Positions 24,753 to 35,969 of a stretch of DNA of 64,000 nt are shown piece after piece. How positions within the stretch are numbered: the first letter of the stretch is position 1; the number at the start of each line of letters is the position of its first letter. The translations under genes were made by a program, and so were the position numbers. This DNA comes from Mytilisepta virgata (Eukaryota; Mollusca; Bivalvia; Mytilida; Mytilidae), in the NCBI GenBank assembly GCA_028015205.1, contig CM051516.1, positions 61,198,230 to 61,262,229 of the forward strand. Direction: 5' to 3'. Under the pieces are notes generated by a model that saw only the letters and a program-made list of their open reading frames with translations, searched no databases and had not been told where the DNA came from.

Positions 24753-26202
24753 TACAAGTCATTTTGGCACCAGTACATAGTCAAATCTGCACCTCTAAAT
24801 ATTTAATATAGAACTGTGTCAGGATGATTTATTACCCAACTAATTAGGTACATATCTCAGGGGTCGCACTGGCATTCAAAAATGAATTCTAGTCAAATCG
24901 GCACCCAATGTAGTCATTTCGGCACCCATGATAAATATGTTGAATATGTATATTTTTTTCAGTATTGACTTATTAACATTTTTGGGGGTATCTGTATGTT
25001 TTTTTTTTCGTTCAACTTATATGTGTATTCGAGGTATTGGATATTTGTTATGCATGTTGTTCAACTTTGGTGAATATTTGAAATGATTCAGAACCTCTTT
25101 ATTGGAAAGATAACCAAACTGTTTTAAATAAGAATAAAATATAAGTATCAGATATTTTTATTCCATATATATATATATAAAGCACTATGGTTGTGCCATC
25201 CCTCTACATCGTTGTTTGTCTGCTGTCGATCCATGTATGATACACATAGTTCATTACTGGAACTATGGCCTGTGGTGCTCTGGCATCTAGCTCCAGGAAT
25301 GTATCAGTGATATGCCCTGGCGGCAAGATGGGTAGAGCCATCAATTGTCTCAAAAAGGGGGATAAACTGTCTTTCTGGTTGTAGGCAGTCTGAAAAATTA
25401 TAAACAAATTAAATACTTATAACAAATTTGAGAAAAACAAATTATATATAGTGGTTCACAAATAAAAAAAAAAATTCACAATAACAACATTGTTGACCGT
25501 AAAATGTGCTACAGTTGTTTATATATAATGAGTTAAGAGTGATAGAAGATGAATTTCATTTCATCGTACATTGTAGCAGATATACTGATATATTCTGTAT
25601 TTGAATACCTATCATTAAGAATGTATAACATATAATATATATTAATAAAACAATATGTTAAAGTTCCTTCATTTTTTAAAATTTAATAAATAAAATAACA
25701 CGGAATTTTGAGAAAGTCTTCATTGAACAATCACAGTACTTACCCGTGTTACAGGTTCTGTGCTGCCAGCCTTAGCATTTTTCACACTGAATTGCCTCCT
25801 GTCTTGGTCTTACTACTTTGGTACACTTAATACAGCTGTCATCTGACATTGTGATAGTGATGAAAGGGACTCATAGATTTCCCTTTTATTGCTTCTAATT
25901 TTCTCATGATTAAACAACAGCTTGGGTAATGGCTTCATTGTTTTTGATTTAAGTTTTTGAAGAAAAAAACATCAATAACTACCTGTATAGAGTTAAAACA
26001 ACAAACAAGTTAATTATTTAATTATTAATTCATAAAAGTTATTAATTAATTAATTGAAAAGAAAACTTATTTATTACATCATTGTAGAATGTTGAGAAAA
26101 CTTCAAACAATTAACTTATGTATTCTAACTGCTTAATAACATATATTATTTCAAATATTATTGGATGCCGAATTGACCAAGTAAATGCCGATTTGACTTG
26201 TA
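24753..26202. mobile_element. Decayed MULE-type DNA transposon with repeated subterminal motifs
   Basis: The left end starts TACAAGTCATTTTGGCACC and the right end finishes TGCCGATTTGACTTGTA, so the outer ends are inverted. AGTCAAATCGGCACC-type motifs repeat at about 24757, 24781, 24892 and 24911 on the left and inverted at about 26164 and 26186 on the right. Inside, on the minus strand, are remnants of a transposase gene (25204-25849). About 1.45 kb. No target-site duplication could be read. Confidence 0.5.
25204..25849 (-). pseudogene. MULE-like transposase gene remnant with a zinc-finger exon
   Basis: The minus-strand exon-like piece at 25849-25744 begins MSDDSCIKCTKVVRP and has a Cys-x2-Cys ... 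Cys-x2-Cys ... W-x-H ... Cys arrangement like the PHD-type fingers that accompany MULE/FLYWCH proteins. It is broken by a TAA inside the finger, right after EKC. It ends at a GTAAGT donor in phase 1. A second piece, 25389-25204, follows a TTTTTCAG acceptor and has RQLMALPILPPGHI and YVYHTWIDSR, typical of the C-terminal part of MULE-derived proteins (RQLMALPFLP ... YV..TWI). The phases do not join, so the middle exons, including the DDE core, are missing. The coding fragment is inactive. The family call comes from remembered motifs and is moderately sure. Confidence 0.5.
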
Positions 26203-26998
26203 CCCTTCAAAAACTTGTCGCCCAAAAAATCGCCAAAGCAACATTTTTGTTGCCAGTTTAAAAATTTGTTTGCCAAGTCACCCTCCCCCTTTTGGGAATG
26301 ACATATATTTTGATGGCAAGCCTAATAAAACATTGATTGTTCCACATGTGTTTGTTGTTGTTTAACCGGAAGTGGCATCAAAATCTTTGCAGATTTGAAA
26401 TTTTATGATATAATGCTTTTAAACAATTTTTAAAGGTGTTAAAAAGCATGCATATTTAATTTCATGACTAATAAAATTACCTAATAAAAATTTAGATAAT
26501 ATAAATACTGTCTTAATGTATAAATTGAATTGTCCTCAGATTGGTCAATTAATTGAGCAGTCAAGTATAAATGATCTCAGCACATGTGAATTATTGATTG
26601 TGTTTGTTTACTGTTGAAACACCTGCTGTGTTTATTGGCCGGATGTAAACTGTTCAATTATCATAGATAATTATATAAAACTTACAAATGATGTTTCTTA
26701 GTCACCATTTAAAAATGTTTTCACATAAGTGCCAGATTTAAAAAAAAAAGATAGAAAAAAATTCTGTCGCCAGAAATATTGCCAACTATAAAATTCTGTC
26801 GCCTAATTGAACAAAAAATCTCATTTGGCAACATTGGCGAAGCCCAGCGCGGCCCCTTCATCTCCTTGTCAAATTGGAAATTACTGTTGGAAAATGTAAT
26901 TATGTAATTATTAGATATACAGTCATTGTCGACCATAATGATGCAAAACATTGGTTTTTTATTTGTTATCTATTCACAATGTCACCCTCCCCCTTTTT
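26203..26998. other. AT-rich intergenic stretch, no gene
   Basis: No coding region is seen. The phrase GTCACCCTCCCCCTTTT occurs twice, at about 26277 and 26980, and CTGTCGCC-type phrases recur at about 26763 and 26797, suggesting a decayed repeat. Confidence 0.4.
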
Positions 26999-28732
26999 AG
27001 CTCACCAGACCCGAAGGGTCATGTGAGCTATTGCCATCACTTGGCGTCCGTCGTCCGTCCGTCGTCCGTCCGTAAACTTTTTCAAACGTTAACTCCTCTG
27101 ACACTATAAGACCAATTGCAACCAAACTTCGTACAGTTGTTTATTGGTATATGTGCTACAAAACTATCGTTTGGATTTTTGATTCGTAAAAAAACATGGC
27201 CGCCATGGCTAAAAATAGAACATAGGGGTAAATTGCAGTTTTTTGCAAATAACTCAAAAACCATAACAGATATCAAAATTCTGGCATAGGGTAAAAGTGT
27301 TCAGCACCTCAAGATCTACCTGCCCTGAAATTTTTAAGAAGATCCAACGACCCATGTAGGAGTTATTGCCCTTTTTCTGCATTTTTTCCAAATTTTGCAC
27401 TTATTAAGCTCAATATCTTGGATACTATAAAGGAAATTTGAAAAATTTAAATTTCATATTGTTAGGCACAGAAAGATCTACAAAATTTGTAACAGGATCG
27501 AAGTTGTAGGTTCGTTCCTTTTAGGAGTTATTCCCCTTAGATCGTCAAAATTGACCATTTTTGCAGTCTTTATTCATTGTAATAAAATCGTTAACTCCTC
27601 TTACACCATAAGTTTAATTGCAACCAAACTTAGTGTAGTTGTTCCTTGGCATGAGTGCTACTAAACTATTGTTTGGATTTTTGATTTGTAAAAAAACATG
27701 GCTGCCATGGCTAAAAATAGAACATAGGGGTAAATTGCAGTTTTTTGCAAATAACTCAAAAATGGTGACAGATATCAAAATTCTATTGGAAAGCTAAAGT
27801 GTTCAACACCTCAAGATCTACCTGCTTTGAAATTTTGAAGAAGATGTAACCACCCATGTAGGAGTTATTGCCCTTTTTCTTGATTTTTTTTTGAAATTTG
27901 TACTTAAGTTGTATGATCATTCCTTTTAGGAGTTATTCCCCTTAGAACATCAAAATTGACCATTTTCACAGCATTTCCCTTAGTTTGCAAAATGTTTAAA
28001 TGAGCCCTTTAGGAGTTAAAGTTTTGTCCCCTAAATGTCAAAATAACTGTTGATGCCTTATAGATGGCAAACTGTAGAAAATGAAAAAAAGCTTTTGATT
28101 GCGTGTAAATTTGTTTTTATGTTATTATTTCAAAAATCTTCTCCTCTGAAACTACTGAATGGATTTGGACAAAACTTAGCATGATTGTTCCTTAGGGTAT
28201 CCTGCACAAAGTTTATGCTTCGATTTTTGATCCGTCGAAAAACATGGCCACTGTTACTAAAAATAGAACATAGGGGTCAAACAACAGTTTTTCGCAAATA
28301 TCTCAAAAATCATCAGGTTACGGCAAATTCTGGCAGGTTGAAAGTGTTCAGCATGATGAGAGCTACCTGTGTGCTGATTTTCGTGAAAATCTGTCAACTG
28401 ATGTTAGAGTTATTGCCGTTTTTGACATTTTTGGCTTTTTTTTATGTTATTATTTCAAAAATCTTCTTCTCTGAAACTACTATTCAAAATCAAATGAAAC
28501 TTGGTAAGATTGTTCCTTAGGGTATCCTGCAAAAAGTTAATGCTTGGATTTTGGATTGGTCGAAAAACATGTCCGCCCTTACTAAAAATAGAACATAGGA
28601 GTCAAAATGCTGTTTTTTGCTATTTTTTCCTGAATTATAGAAATAAAATGAAGATGAAAGCCACTTTGATGGCAAACATGGTATCCCGAGTTGAATGGTG
28701 ATGATGAAAGTTTGTTTTGGACGGCCATTTTT
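26999..28732 (+). repeat. Hairpin-headed dispersed repeat (family C), left part
   Basis: The head hairpin at 26999-27029 has AGCTCAC..GACCC, loop GAA, GGGTC..GTGAGCT. GTCCGTCCGTCGTCCGTCCG follows. The body has four diverged units with AAAAACATGGCCGCCATGG and AAATAGAACATAGGGGT (about 27190, 27700, 28240, 28570). It is interrupted at 28733 by another element and appears to resume at about 30075-30700. Confidence 0.8.
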
Positions 28733-30074
28733 AGCTCACCTGGCTAAAAGCCAGGGTGAGCTTTTGCCATCACTTTGCGTCCGTCGTCCGTCCGTCCGTC
28801 GTCCGTCCGTCGTCCGTCCGTCCGTTAACTTTTCACATTTCAATCTTCTCCTCTGAAACCACTGGGCCAAATGGAATTAAATTTGGCAGGAAGCATCTAT
28901 GTAAGGTCCTTTATAAAGTTTGCTCATTTCGTCCCGATCGGACAACAAACATGGCCACCATGGGCAATTGTTGTTTCTGATTGGCTGAGTTTTTAAAAAT
29001 CTTCTCCTCTGAAACTGCATGGCCAAATGGAACAAAACTTGACAGGAAGCATATATGGGAGGTCCTTTATAAAGTTTCCTCATTTCGTCCCGATCGGACT
29101 ACAAATATGGCTGCAATGGGCAATTCTTGTTTCTGATTGGCTGATATAAAAAAATCTTCTCCTCTGAAATCACTTGGCCAAATGGAACGAAACTTGACAG
29201 AAAGCATCTATGGGAGGTTCTTTAAAAATTTTCCTCATTTCCTCCCAATCGGGCAACAAACATGGACTACAAATATGGCTGCAATGGGCAATTCTTGTTT
29301 CTGATTGGCTGATATAAAAAAATCTTCTCTGAAATCGCTTGGCCAAATGGAACCAAACTTGACAGGAAGCATCTATGTAAGGTCCTTTATAAAGTTTCCT
29401 CATTTCGTCCCAATTGAGCAACAAACATGGCCTCCATGGGCAATTCTTGTTTCTGATTGGCTGATTTAAAAAAAATCTTCTCTTAAACTGCTGGATCAAA
29501 TGAAACCAAACTTCACAGAAAGCATCTTTGGAGGGTCCTCTATAAAATTTGCTGATTTTGTTCCGATCGGACAACAAACATGGCTGCCATGGGCAATTCT
29601 TGTTTCTGATTGGCTGATATTAAAAAACCTTCTCCTCTGAAACCGCTTGGCCAAATGGAACCAAACTTTACAGGAAAGATCTATGGATGGTCCTTCACAA
29701 AATTTTCTCATTTTGTCCTGATCGGAAAAGAAACATGACCGCCATGGTCAATTCGTGTTTCTGATTGGCTGATTAAAAATTTCTGTTTTACTCTCAAATT
29801 GGTTTGCCAAATAAAACTAAACAACAGGAAGCATCTATGGGAGGTCCCTTATGAAAATTTCTCATTTTGTCCTGATCAGATAGCAAACATGGCTGCCATG
29901 GGCAATTTTTGTTTCTGATTGGCTGATTTTTAAAAATCTTGTCCTCTGAAACTTCATTGCCAAATGTAACCAAACTTTACAGGAAGCATATATGGAAGAT
30001 CCTTTAAAAAACAAATATCAGGTTCAATTTGACAGACTTTGGCAGGTGAGCGATAACAGGCTCTTAAGAGCCTC
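28733..30074 (+). repeat. Hairpin-headed repeat with eight ~155-bp tandem units
   Basis: The head at 28733-28762, AGCTCACCTGGCT, loop AAA, AGCCAGGGTGAGCT, is nearly perfectly paired. Several GTCCGTCC runs follow. About eight units of 155 bp start with CTTCTCCTCTGAAAC (about 28845, 29000, 29155, 29325, 29480, 29632, 29788, 29939) and contain GGCCAAATGGAAC, AGGAAGCATCTATGGGAGG and CCATGGGCAATTCTTG. The end is the palindrome at 30058-30073. Overlapping open frames on both strands simply reflect the repeat. It interrupts the surrounding family C copy. Confidence 0.85.
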
Positions 30075-30702
30075 TGGTTAAAATGGCTGCCATTTTCCCG
30101 CCATTTTTTACACTTGCTCGGATTTCAACAATATTTGGTTTTTAAAGTAAACATGGTATCCTTAGTGAATGGTGATGATGAGAATGTTGTATAACAATGA
30201 TTAAACTTCATAATATGTGAGCTTTTAATTGCCATCACTTGGTGTCTGTCATCATCGTTGTTAACAAATTTTCAAACATCTTCTCCTCTGAAACTACTAG
30301 GGGGATTTGGATGAAACTTAGCATGATTGTTCCTGCAATATTTCCTTTTCAAGTACAATAAAAAGCCTTAACCCACAATTTTTACATGACTTCTTTCAAA
30401 CATTTTAAAAACGAAGACAACATATAGACCAAAAGATTTATACTTGTATTTGAAGATGAATTAAAGCTTGTATTTTGTATTGTGAATCATCAGATTGACC
30501 ATGACTGTATCTTAATCAAGCATAGGGAGAACTCATGCCCATTTCTTTTCAGAGGTTCTTGAAAGGCTTTTAAAGGTATTTTCAGCATTTTATGTGACCT
30601 TAAATACTCAGTTTAATTTACAAAAAAACATTAATATATTAATTTAGTTTATAGTCATTGTTTGCCATGTGAGCGATTCAGGCTCTTGAGAGCCTCTTGT
30701 TT
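30075..30702 (+). repeat. Family C repeat, right part, with 3' palindrome
   Basis: It resumes with phrases also found at about 28670-28690 (AAACATGGTATCC, GAATGGTGATGATGA) and contains a second GTGAGCTTTTAATTGCCATC start. It ends GTGAGCGATTC followed by the palindrome AGGCTCTTGAGAGCCT at 30680-30695. Confidence 0.7.
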
Positions 30703-31215
30703 AGCTCACCTGGCCCAAAGGGGTAGGGCCAGGTCGGCTATTGTCATCACTTGTCGTCACATGCGTAAAGTTTCCTTTAAAGATCTTCTCCTCTGAAACC
30801 ACTGGGCCAATTGGAACATATCTTGGCAGCAATGGTCCTTAGGGGGTCCTCTTACAGAATTGTATCCGATGACCCCACCTGTCATCCACCAGAGCCGAAC
30901 TTAGTTTAACATAGGACTCTATGGACAGTATGGGAAATTTACTTAAAGATCTTCTTGTCCGAAACCAATTGGGCGATTGGAACAAAACTTGGCAGCAATG
31001 GTCCTTAGGTGATCCTCTTTTGGAATTATATCCAATGAACTCATCCTACATGGCCGCCAGAGCGGAACTTAGTTTAACATAGGACCCTATGGGAAATTTA
31101 CTTAAAGATCTTCTTGTCTGAAAGAACTTGGCCAATTAGAACAAAACTAGGCAGCAATGGTACTTAGGTGGTCCTCTTTCAGAAGTGTAATCGATGACCC
31201 GTCCATCATCCAAAA
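30703..31215 (+). repeat. Hairpin-headed family A element, three units
   Basis: The head at 30703-30739 pairs AGCTCACCTGGCCC with GGGCCAGGT-CGGCT. Units carry CTTGGCAGCAATGGTCC and TTAACATAGGACCC, the reverse complement of the array at 1-1230. Confidence 0.75.
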
Positions 31216-32082
31216 CGGATACCATTGTTCAACATCATTACTTATACCTGTATATTGTATGGCCAAAACGTCTCAAATTCTAATTGATCTATAAGAAATA
31301 TCTCTGCAGTGTAGGAAATTCATAGGTAATGTTACAAATGATGCAGTTCATTCATACAAAAACTTTTTTATTGTAATGACATAAATCAATAAAATTCAAT
31401 GTAACAAGGAACATTGGAAGTATTTATGTATTAAGTTGTTTTTCTCTGAGAAATTTTGTTTCATGCTACATGTAAGTATAGGTGCACCGGCCAAATTTTT
31501 TTGTTCATCATGACTGACATTTTTATCCACCTTGTATAACCATCATATACAGATGTACATATACAGTGTTGACAGGGATCTCATTAGTACTTTCATTTCT
31601 TTTTAATGTTATATATTTTCCTTATTTATTTGATGTAAACCATTGTTAATTATACCATACAGCTAATATCATTGAAGCACCCATATTTATTTGATGATTA
31701 GATCGTTTACACCTATAAAAACACATGAAATGAAAACTGGAAACGTTTCATGAAAATAGCCCTCTGCTACTCTTTCCTTACATATAACCAACCATACAAA
31801 TGATACAATAACCATTAGGCTTGAAGAAATAACTTTCCAGTTAATTTGATATAAATAACTAAGATAATAACAAAGAAAAGTCATTTCTTTATTTTTGCAA
31901 GTCATGTAAGGAACATCAATCTCAGGTTTTAATAATCGATCATCGAGTCAGAGGTCATGATGCTGATGATCGGTGCACTCACCACTAAATGGAAATCCTA
32001 TCATACACAGATTATATCTACATGTTTGTCATGTTATGACAGATTAAAGTATATGTATAATATATTGTTACTTTCTTTGCAG
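31216..32082. other. Upstream region or 5' intron of the docking-domain gene
   Basis: AT-rich, without a clear exon. It ends in TTACTTTCTTTGCAG, a good splice acceptor at 32081-32082, so a 5' non-coding exon must lie somewhere upstream. It cannot be placed from sequence alone. Confidence 0.4.
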
Positions 32083-32179
32083 ATTGTTTTTGAAAAAAAG
32101 GAGAAAAAATCAGCACAAGTGCCAAAAAAAGGAGAAAAAATAAGCATAAGTGCCAAAAAACCTAAAAAAGATTATAATC

Positions 32180-32542
32180 ATGTCTGAGTCTGCCAGTACA
32201 CGGGAACAAGCTAAACAGTATTTAGCAACACACAGAATTCCTCAAATGTTTGAAAGTCTTCTTAGCTGCTTAATGATTGAAAGACCTGAAGACCCAATAA
32301 ATTATATAGAAAAGAAAATGGGTGAAGTCAAACATATAGGAATAGACAAAGTTAACTGGGAAACTTTTGTTTTCCATATACATCCATACAGAAATCCAGT
32401 TAGGCTCGCCCACGTACATGACGGAAGTAAATATGACAGGGAACGTGAAGAGGAGGAGGCAACCAAACAACTTGTAGAAAGGGAAAAATCAATGGGAGAA
32501 AATTATAAATCGGATGTATTTAAGCTTACAGAGGCTCAATAA
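32180..32542 (+). CDS. RII-alpha/DPY30-like docking-domain protein, 120 aa
   Basis: A complete reading frame lies within one exon, which begins after the CTTTCTTTGCAG acceptor at 32081-32082. The start is ATG at 32180 (MSESASTREQAKQYL); the frame stays open back to a GTG at 32150, which is not a eukaryotic start. Residues 8-46 (QAKQYLATHRIPQMFESLLSC ending LMIERPEDPINYI, with IPQ-FE and RPEDP) match the helix-turn-helix dimerisation module of PKA RII-alpha, DPY30, and the N-termini of some adenylate kinases and sperm proteins such as TEX55. A second block, residues 58-86 (VNWETFVFHIHPYRNPVRL), looks conserved. The tail (86-107) is acidic-basic helical. Such proteins usually dimerise and bind amphipathic helices, often in cilia or sperm flagella; that role is inferred. 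The 5' leader has a 30-bp imperfect duplication (32097-32158). Exact orthology is not claimed. Confidence 0.75.
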   Translation: MSESASTREQAKQYLATHRIPQMFESLLSCLMIERPEDPINYIEKKMGEVKHIGIDKVNWETFVFHIHPYRNPVRLAHVHDGSKYDREREEEEATKQLVEREKSMGENYKSDVFKLTEAQ

Positions 32543-33090
32543 TGTTTCTTATTGTTAGTTTGTTATAGAGTTTAAAAGCATTTGAACAGAAAATGATTTT
32601 AAAACAGCCAGGCACTTTTGTCTCGTACAATTAGCTCTCTCTTTTATATCAATTAAACTAGTCTTAGGTCTGTATCAGTTGTTATGTTAGATTAATCCTG
32701 GTCTTTAATGCATAGTGTATTGTTGTACATGACAACAATACTACATTTTATGATAATAATACCTGTGGGTAATGAAATGTTTATGAATTAATTTTTTAGT
32801 AAGAATCCACTTATAATTTCAGTGATAAAATTTTAGGGTAAAAACTATTAATTGAAAGAGTCAGTATTTTGTAAAAATGATAGGTGCTTTTTCAAATAAT
32901 ATTTTGATTTATTTATTGATCTATATTGTATTAAATTCCTAAATAGTTTTTAATTGCAAAACATTCAGAATTGAATATAACTTAGCATTTTATAGCTTTG
33001 AACAAAAGTCCAATAGATCATGAGTTCAGATACTTTGGAAAATTAGTATTTTCACTGAAGACAGAACTATAATAAAATCATGCAGAAGTT
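32543..33090 (+). other. 3' UTR of the docking-domain gene (proximal part)
   Basis: AT-rich, with no further coding. The UTR may extend to 33.9 kb. Confidence 0.45.
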
Positions 33091-33213
33091 CAATCTAATT
33101 AAAATCAGTTCTTCGCACTTGCTCCTTATTTTCGTTCTGTTGTTTATATGTTAACATATAAACAACAAACGAAAATATGGAGCAAGTGCGGAGAACTAAT
33201 TTTAATTAGATTG
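33091..33213. mobile_element. 123-bp near-perfect palindromic foldback MITE
   Basis: The left arm (33091-33152) and right arm (33153-33213) are complementary over 61-62 bp with three mismatches and one indel. There is essentially no loop; the centre is GTTAAC. It is flanked by GCAGAAGTT on the left and GCAGAAATT on the right, a likely 9-bp target-site duplication with one change. It lies in the probable 3' UTR of the docking-domain gene. Confidence 0.85.
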
Positions 33214-34580
33214 GCAGAAATTCATCTAATTTTGTTAAATTTTGCATAATAAACAGGAAAATATGTCTTTAAAATGTTCATTTTAATGTTTTTTAAAAAT
33301 TTAAACCCTATTTCAATGTTTATATTCATTATGTGCCATTCTAAAGTTTGATTTTTTAAGAAAGTTACTAACTTTAAAGCTAGTATTTATTTGTAGAATA
33401 TTGATTTTATTATTTAATCATGTTAAGGACCAATGTCATTTGATTAAAATCAAGAAATATACTTATATGACTGCCAGACTTGAAAGTAACCAACATTTTG
33501 TGTCTTCTAGATAGCACTGGTGACACTTAGGGATCACTATCTGTTGTTTTGGGTCATTGTCGTGTTGTTTGTTTCAGCAACAATGGCATCAGACTTTTAG
33601 ACAGAAACTTTTCCTAAACCTATGAAACTTTCAGGGGAATCTTCTGTTACAAAAGGCATTCTGCTTATCCTTTATTATTTTTCTTTATTAATACTTTTGT
33701 TGTTTCCTAATGAAAAATAAATATTGTTCTTATTCTCTGTAATGGCCTTTAAGAAAGTATCGTTTAGTGTAATAAGAATGGCAAATCTAATAGTCTTCAG
33801 TAAATATTTCTACAAGTGATATAACTCTGTATTCTGTGGCTGTTAACATCTTGCGATGTAATAATAAACTTTTATCTGTTTTGAATTTATTTTTTGTATT
33901 AGGTCTATACTGTTATGTATGAAATTGGAGTAACATGTTGGCCATTTTTAGACTTTAATATTGGTGGACATATATGTCTGTCAGTGGCTCCTCCTAAACC
34001 AAAGATTGATGGAAGTGGGTGACACAAGTGTTCCATAGAACATTCAAACCTATGTTACTGTTTTATATATATATAACAGTAGGTCTTATCAGATTAATGA
34101 GAAGAGTTAGTCACTTATCTCTCTTTTAAATTGTTACTCAAGGGAGATAATTATTGTTCTTTTGCCCTCAGGGTTTCCCGATTAGCAGCGATAACTGACT
34201 AATGTTGTTTATTTCATTTTCATTTTATTGAATAGATTCTGATGCTTGTATCATGCGTGTCCCCAGGTTTTTTTATTTCATATATTTTTTGTGTAGTTAA
34301 CAGACAATAACACTTTGACCTTTTTTTAAAAACAGACCTACAAACAGTAAAAAATCTCCCCATTCACTTCAGTGGGGTAACAACCTAGAAATCACCTTTT
34401 CATGGTCTTATGCATTATATTATTTATATCATGTTTGATTATCAGTATTTTATTTTATATGTATAATCTTTTTAGAATAGTTTTCACATTTTGTTTATGA
34501 TATATGAAATGGTTGAACTGTGGATGGATTAAACACACAAATATTGAATGAATATTGAGCTTTTTTTAACTAATCAAATT
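33214..34580. other. Distal 3' UTR and intergenic sequence
   Basis: AATAAA at 33863-33868 (context GTAATAATAAACTTTT) is a plausible distal poly(A) signal. No coding sequence follows. Confidence 0.4.
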
Positions 34581-34715
34581 TATGTGCCTCTTTGTCTCAA
34601 TCATAAATGCATTATATGTGTGGATTATGTGCCTCTTTGTCTCAATCATCCACACATTATATGTGTGGAATATGTGCCTCTTTGTCTCAATCATTAATGC
34701 ATTATACGTGTACAA
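34581..34715 (+). repeat. 45-bp tandem repeat, three copies
   Basis: TATGTGCCTCTTTGTCTCAA starts at 34581, 34626 and 34671. Confidence 0.9.
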
Positions 34716-35049
34716 TTGTGCTCAGTGTGTTACAAAAGAATTTTAATCAAGCATAATTTAGCAAAAAAAAATCCTACAGAATTAAGGCATAATTGTTTGG
34801 TTTCAAGTGGTTTCTTGTTTTATATCTGATATATTCATATAAGCTTCATTTAGAAAATTGTTTTGAAAAGAAGAAACCCACTCTAGGTTTATCATTTTTG
34901 CTAAGTATAGGACAGAGGCTTTCAATAATGGCCTGACATACAGCTTAACGATAATATATTCATATTAGTAAACAAGGCTGTATAATATGTCAAATTTCAT
35001 ATTGAATTGACAAACAAAATATTGGGAGTACTATCTTAGGGCAAATTAA

Positions 35050-35319
35050 GGGGTACAGAACACCTAAGGGAAATAACTCTTTAAAAATCAGCTGAATGTT
35101 TTAATCACATACTATTAGTAAAGAGAAAATAAGCTTCTCAATGATCAAAATTGTTTGTCAAACTGCTTTATATTCAATGAAATTATTCGCGTAAATTGTG
35201 TGATTCAAATTTCTTGAAATTTTTATATTTTTGTTAACAGGTCAAAGTAATTATTTCAGCAAAATTTTATGAAAATTAAATGAGCCAAATCTATTTTAGT
35301 CAAAGTGTTGGGTAACCCC
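35050..35319. mobile_element. 270-bp MITE flanked by TTAA (piggyBac-like)
   Basis: TTAA at 35046-35049 and at 35320-35323 bound a segment starting GGGGTACAG and ending GGGTAACCCC. The outer inverted repeat is short (GGGGT-AC). TTAA duplications are the hallmark of piggyBac-type insertion; the family call rests on this and on the inverted G/C ends. There is no coding capacity. Confidence 0.5.
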
Positions 35320-35969
35320 TTAATATGGTCAGGCATTATTAGTATATTGTACTTTGAATTTTCATCGTGTTGAAAAGTTGAAGGAAGACTGATTTGACTC
35401 AGTACTTGGGGTTTTTCATCACTTACTTCTAGTTAATAAACTTGTCACTTTATTTCTTTTTAAGCAGAAAATCTGATGAGAAAATCAGTTTAGTTTGATG
35501 TGATATACAGTATTTTACTGAGAGGAAATCTTTGAAATCCAAAAAGACAGTCTTTGTTAGTTAATTCTTTATTGTATGTGCAATCATTTGTAAAATAAAA
35601 CGGTTAATAGATTATATATTTTTGATATGTTTTACTTTTCTTTGTGTACCTCTGTTATAATCTTGTCACATGATTGAATCATTCTGATTCACAATTAAGT
35701 ACTTAAATAATTCTGTTTTCAATCAAGTCATTCATTGTTTTTTTTTTTTAAACATTTTTTTGGTCTTGAAAGAGACATGATGCTTTGCCATGCTGATTTT
35801 GAAGATGCATTTTGCAATATTTATTTGTATTACTATTCATGTGATATTTATACTATAAAGATATAAGTTCATAATTGTTTTTCTTTTTATGGTTTTGAAC
35901 TAAAAAGATTCAAAGCAGTGTTAAAAATTGCACTAAAATTTAGTATACTATACCCTCAGTATTTAGTTT
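35320..35969. other. AT-rich stretch, no gene
   Basis: No feature is recognised. Confidence 0.4.

Noticed and set aside
28185..29711. Several overlapping open frames on both strands
   Set aside because: They arise from in-frame repetition of the ~155-bp tandem unit (and its relatives). The same residues recur every unit.
26999..30739. Classical Helitron with 5'-TC and 3'-CTRR ends
   Set aside because: The 3' palindrome fits loosely, but the ends after it vary (CTTG, CTGG, CTAG) and no 5' TC boundary could be fixed, so the label is left as a possibility only.
32150..32179. Ten-residue N-terminal extension (starting at GTG) of the docking-domain protein
   Set aside because: GTG is not a normal eukaryotic start. 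ATG at 32180 directly precedes the conserved module.
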